Shown piece by piece: positions 59,790 through 64,000 of a stretch of 64,000 bases of DNA. The translations under genes and the position numbers were made by a program. Source of the DNA: Nautilus pompilius (taxonomy: Eukaryota; Mollusca; Cephalopoda; Nautilida; Nautilidae); the NCBI GenBank assembly GCA_018389105.1, contig JACATO010001426.1:868001-932000 (forward strand), read 5' to 3'. The number at the start of each line of letters is the position of its first letter. Positions within the stretch are counted from its first letter, which is position 1. Below the pieces are notes generated by a model. That model was given only the letters and a program-made list of their open reading frames with translations, was not told the origin of the DNA and searched no databases.

Positions 59790-62685
59790 GTGATCGAACC
59801 ATTCATGACAATGTACGAAGCGTTTCTCACTGAAAAATTGTATAAAATCTTGAGTTTTACTGAGTGGGACATATTATGAAAATCTTTCAGATATTTATCC
59901 TTTGAACTATTTAACTTGAAATAACAAAAGATCTAGATGTGCTAGAGAAAAACGGATGGTACCATTGGAATTAGCGTGTAAAAATTAACCAGAAACACCT
60001 AATTATACGTATGCGGATAACAAAAAGTTGAAATTTGTTGCATAGTGTAATCATTCGATTCTTAAAACTGACTTTTACTGATAGACTACCTAGTTTTCAA
60101 AAGACGCTAAATTCCTATCCGAATTAGTGATTTGTCAGTAAAATAGTTGTATATGTATAAGTTATTAAAGTACTGTGGACAAGTATCTATACAGTGGGCA
60201 CAGGCGTATACCTCTTTATGGCTGTATCGTGTACTTAAAAATGATTTCAAAGTTATCAGTTTTTAACGGATATGTATATTTTATTTTATTTTGAAAACTG
60301 ATATGTTTTATTATCAGTTATGACTTCAGCAAGCTTAGATATAGTGATACAAAATCTTGCTAGCCTGCTTTCATATTTGCCGAAAATTTTTATCTCCGAT
60401 TTAATTATAGAAGTCTGCAATTGAAGAAAAAAGTGGCATCTAAGTAGTTTGTACTGAGCCAGTCGCGTCGCCATTTCGTTTATTAATTAAGTTTTGTGTT
60501 TGCATTCCGGCTCGGCATCGCATTTAGTAGTGCCAAGGAAAATGGAACTTCGGTATTTCGTGCGTTAAAAGGCTAAGAAAAAAGTCTTAATTGTCATAAA
60601 TTAGTGTTACTTTTAATGGGTTTTGGTTGGTGTTTTTTTTTTTTAGTGAACATGAAACCCGCTATCATCTAATGCCAGCTTTTATTAGCATCACTGCATA
60701 CCATCTAACCATTTCGGCATGATTGGCAGTGCCTTTTGTGATCGCGAGGTGGCGCTACTTACAAAGCCGCGCCTGGTCTCTCTGTCTTCTAACGTATTTT
60801 TTGAAGACAGAGTTTTAAAGAATAATTTATCAACTATTTACCTTGTATCATATGATTTGTGACGTATAGTCATTGTTTTACTGAGTCAGTGTACTGTTAT
60901 ACGACTATTGCCTGATTTTATAAAATTTAAAAAAAATTATACTCACAGCCAAGACAAAGAGAAATCTTTTTAAATAATCACCTTTGAACTTTGTAACTGC
61001 GATATTATTATATCGAATGCATGAGAAACAGCAGTTCAGTGACCAACCAGATAAATCCAAATTGTTGTAAAAGCTGGCGATGACCTTCTAGAACTGTTAT
61101 CGATCAAAGTTTTATGTTGTCTGCAAGAAGTGAATTCGACTACTCGATTGAAAACCAACTGTTCTCTATATGTTAAAAGAAAGAATGAAAACATAAATTG
61201 CTAACAAAACTGTCTATTTTTACTGGCTCTACTGTGTTAGGATGGAAGAAGGTGGCTTTGAGGACAGATGACTAATATATAAAGGTGACAAAAGGGCGAA
61301 ACCAACGAAGAGAAAATCCAGTCTCGGTTTCTTCAGTAAGAAATTTTGTTAAGTCTGCCGGACTTAATGACTGCTTAGGTGTACCAAAGGCACTGCAAAT
61401 AAGTTAGCACGCAAACTTAACATGTAAATTAAATAAATGATAAATGGACAAAGTTGCTTTGTGATAATTTACGGTCTGGCCAATTTTTCAAAGCAAGTCC
61501 TTTTATCCAGCGAGAGGCTGGTGATTGGATGCTGAATTAATGCATTGTTCCTATAGTAAAACAGCGAGATTGTGTTCTTAAAATTGGGGCCAGTAACAGT
61601 GGGATTAGGCGCCCTGAGGGTTATCGAAATGTTCTCCAAAGACCTGTTTCCCACCAGTATGTGAACGAATAATGAACCCAGAAATTTGTACTGCTTCGGT
61701 GAAGGCTACAGTAAGCAACGAACAACAAAGTGACTTGCAAATCGCAGTCATTTAAACTTTAATTATGCCTTTCTTCCCAGATTTTTCTAGAAGTAGCGGG
61801 GCTCTACAACCGTCTTTTACAATCGCCTCGTCAGTGGAAACAGTTCCACGCACTAAACCCACAGCCAGCTGGGACATTACTGTTTAACTTTTCCTTGCTT
61901 TTACAGACTGAATACACATTCCCCTTTAAACACTCAAGCGTCTTACGTTTGCTTTGTTGTTGTTCTTTGTTTTCATGTCTGAGTAAACTATAAACATAAC
62001 ACCAGACATCTCAGAAAGAACTAAAAAGAGATGGGTTCGAAGATGTAGTCGGCGCGATATTTTGTTTTACGAGCTAATTGGGCCATCATAAATCGAGACC
62101 CCCGGAGAGTCTGTCGCGCGCGTGTGTTGGCTGGGGGGGGAGACAAGTTTCAGGCTCTGCGCAAGAGTTATGTCTCACATATTCAAGAGAAGGGCGAAAT
62201 ATCCTGCCTAAATAACAGGGCAATTAAATGGCTGCCATGATTCCAGCGTAATACGTGTTTGCTTGAAATTATATAGAATGTATGCCGATCTCGTTTACTT
62301 GCCTGTCTAAGAATAATTAATCATTGTAACACGTTATTTTTTAATCCTGTAAAGAATAGATTTAAATACAGGACAAAAACACTCACCCCGATGGTTTGCT
62401 GGAGGAGACTTGTATCGAATTTTTGTAAAAAAAAAAAAAAAAAAATTAGTTTTGAATATTAAAAAGTATATATAGATAAAACTTTTAAAAAATAATTCTT
62501 GATGCTTCTTACTTCATTTTCATGTTCACTTATCCGGTTTTCATGTAAACCAAAGTTTAATTTTTATATTTAAAGTAATTCCGAACTAATCCTTTAAATC
62601 CGTAAGCTCGATACATCGATCTCACGTCCATTTACTGCCTTCCAAGCGAGGGAGCCAATCAGCGATCGCCTAAGAGCAGGACCTT
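59790..62685. other. Intergenic
   Basis: AT-rich, no ORF above 65 codons and no motif. A run of A lies at about 62429-62446. Confidence 0.55.
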
Positions 62686-62770
62686 ATACTTGGTTGTCAC
62701 AAACGTTTGGTCGTTTTTTTTATCGCAACGCAACAATGAGACTTCATCTTGTTGTGGAACGTCAAGTTTA

Positions 62771-63900
62771 TTAATCAAAGTAAATTCCATTACAATCGAT
62801 ACACTTCTGCCAACGAGTTACAAGCGCATTTATACCATTTTGAAAATAATCTGGATTTCTGGAGTCGATAAACTGTTGGAAGGCAGTTTAAACTGCTGCT
62901 TGGTTGGAGAAGGATTTCATATGGAGGAAGCTGCTGAGGTGTTTGAAAAGGTGGAGGTCTGGTGAATAGGCTGGGTGAGGGAGAACTTGGTACCCCAACT
63001 TGTTCAGTTTCTGAGGAGTTACTTTGAGGACGAGCACTGTCGTGGAGCGGGATTAGGCCTCTTCGATTCACCAGTTCCGGCTGTCGTTGGGAGAGTTTCT
63101 GATAAACAGTGTTTAATTCACGACGGTACCCGTCAGCTGTGATGGTTTTGCCAGGTTGCAATAAGTTATAGTGGATGACACCAGTTGCAGTCCAACAGAC
63201 AGTGACCGTGACCTTCTTTGGGTGGAGGTTGGGTTTTGGAATGTGGCTAGGCGCCTTGTCTCAGTCGAGCCACTGTGCTGACCGTTTGCGATTGTCGTGA
63301 AGGATCCATTTTTCATCACGCGTAATGATTCGGTCAAGAAATTTATCTTTTTGTTTTATTGTGACCAGCGTAGAGCAGATATCCCTCCAATCGAGGATTT
63401 TCTTGTTGTTCATTCAACTCGTGAGGAAGCTATAGCTCCCTAACGCCCCGCGGGGGGGGGCTTCCGCTATAAAAGCACGGAACCTGCCGCACAGGGGAAA
63501 TTTCGGAGACCAGCGGGCCACGAGACGGACGCACACACCAGTTCGGCTCCAGTCCTTGGATAAGCTGGGCACAACACCCCCGCTTACCGAGCTCTTTCAC
63601 CTGGCCGATTGCGTCGAGACGCCGGGGAAACAGCTGCAGTGCTGACGTCGAGCTCTCCAGCGATTTCTCCCACTGTTTTTCTTGGATCAGCTGAGGCTGA
63701 GGGTCTCAGACTGTCGTCGTCACAGCTGGAAGGACGTCCGCTACCTTCCTTATCTTCAAGGCTCACGTCTCCTGATCGAAACTTTGCAAACCATCGATGT
63801 TCTGTGCGCTCATTTGCTGCGTCCTCGCCCCGTACCTGCTTAATGTCACGAGTCCGCCTCGTGGCCTGGATTTAACTCGTGAAGCAAAATGGCACAAGAA
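62771..63900 (-). pseudogene. Mariner transposase, near complete but interrupted and inactivated
   Basis: The minus strand encodes a mariner (SETMAR/Hsmar1-like) transposase in several frames. From the N-terminal side: RGEDAANERTEHRWFAKF and DVSLEDKEGSGRPSS (helix-turn-helix region, about 63820-63730), TVGEIAGELDVSTAAVS (about 63680), RIITRDEKWILHDN with the first catalytic Asp (about 63330), KPNLHPKKVTVTVCW, PGKTITADGYRRELN, ALVNR-like ELVNRRGLIPLHDSARP with the second Asp, then AYSPDLHLFKHL, and the terminal CIDCNGIYFD with stop at 62771-62773. Compared with the family, about five codons after SPDL are missing, which removes the third catalytic Asp. Frameshifts and a 155-bp insert also break it. 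A candidate left terminal repeat (TTGGTTGTCACAAACG) starts near 62690; the right end was not seen. Confidence 0.85.
63427..63581. other. GC-rich TATA-containing insertion inside the mariner element
   Basis: Mariner coding sequence is continuous on both sides (ELGK on one side, PHELNEQQ on the other), but about 155 bases of unrelated DNA separate them. The insert is GC-rich, contains a G run (63450-63460) and TATAAAA at 63468-63474, and has no recognisable protein. It could be a fragment of a retroelement promoter/LTR or another short element. No clear target duplication is visible. Confidence 0.6.
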
Positions 63901-64000
63901 CTTTTCTATCCCCGCTTCACTCAGAACCCCGAAACAAATATCCATTTTATGATTTTTGAAAAGGTAGGTTTTGCATAATATATGCCAAAGCACACGCTAC

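Overview
The window looks like nuclear DNA from an invertebrate animal. It is AT-rich, has long CT, CA and AGT microsatellites, and carries decayed copies of many eukaryotic transposon classes. I see no operons, bacterial-style gene packing, rRNA or intact tRNA genes. The two intact genes are DEG/ENaC-type ion channels, an animal-specific family. Single-exon short DEG/ENaC genes plus this mix of repeats would suit a lophotrochozoan (mollusc or annelid), but I cannot fix the phylum from this sequence alone.

Layout. Positions 1-14700 are gene-poor: a tRNA-derived SINE (about 1.1 kb), a decayed FLYWCH/MULE-type transposase (2.4-3.4 kb), CT repeats at 9.0-9.2 and 10.6 kb, an orphan ORF at 11.0 kb and a very AT-rich stretch (11.8-14.7 kb). 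The core is 14.7-23.5 kb: two tandem, intronless DEG/ENaC channel genes on the + strand (15650-16996 and 21073-22458), each with related upstream DNA and each followed by the same ~1 kb block (about 99% identical by eye). A pogo/Tigger-type transposon remnant lies in the upstream region of the second copy only.

From 23.5 to 64 kb I find SINEs (24.9 and 41.4 kb), a dead LINE reverse transcriptase (26.1-26.7 kb), a potential G-quadruplex (29.1 kb), a 30-bp minisatellite with 60-bp higher-order structure (34.4-34.8 kb), and a hAT/ZBED-type element with terminal inverted repeats and an imperfect 8-bp target duplication (37.07-38.6 kb). Further on are a possible last coding exon of a host gene (44101-44241), a Tc1-like transposase remnant ending next to a 140-bp CT array (53.6-54.4 kb), a broken copy of a repeated zinc-knuckle protein of unassigned class (58.1-59.8 kb), and a mariner element interrupted by a GC-rich TATA-containing insert (62.7-63.9 kb).

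The two channels probably act at the plasma membrane as trimeric sodium or cation channels, possibly together. Their sequence relation is a mosaic. The amino terminus and the carboxyl third have diverged, the first part of the ectodomain is nearly identical even at silent sites, and the 3' flank is almost identical. This points to gene conversion or unequal exchange. Everything else recognised is mobile-element debris or simple repeats.
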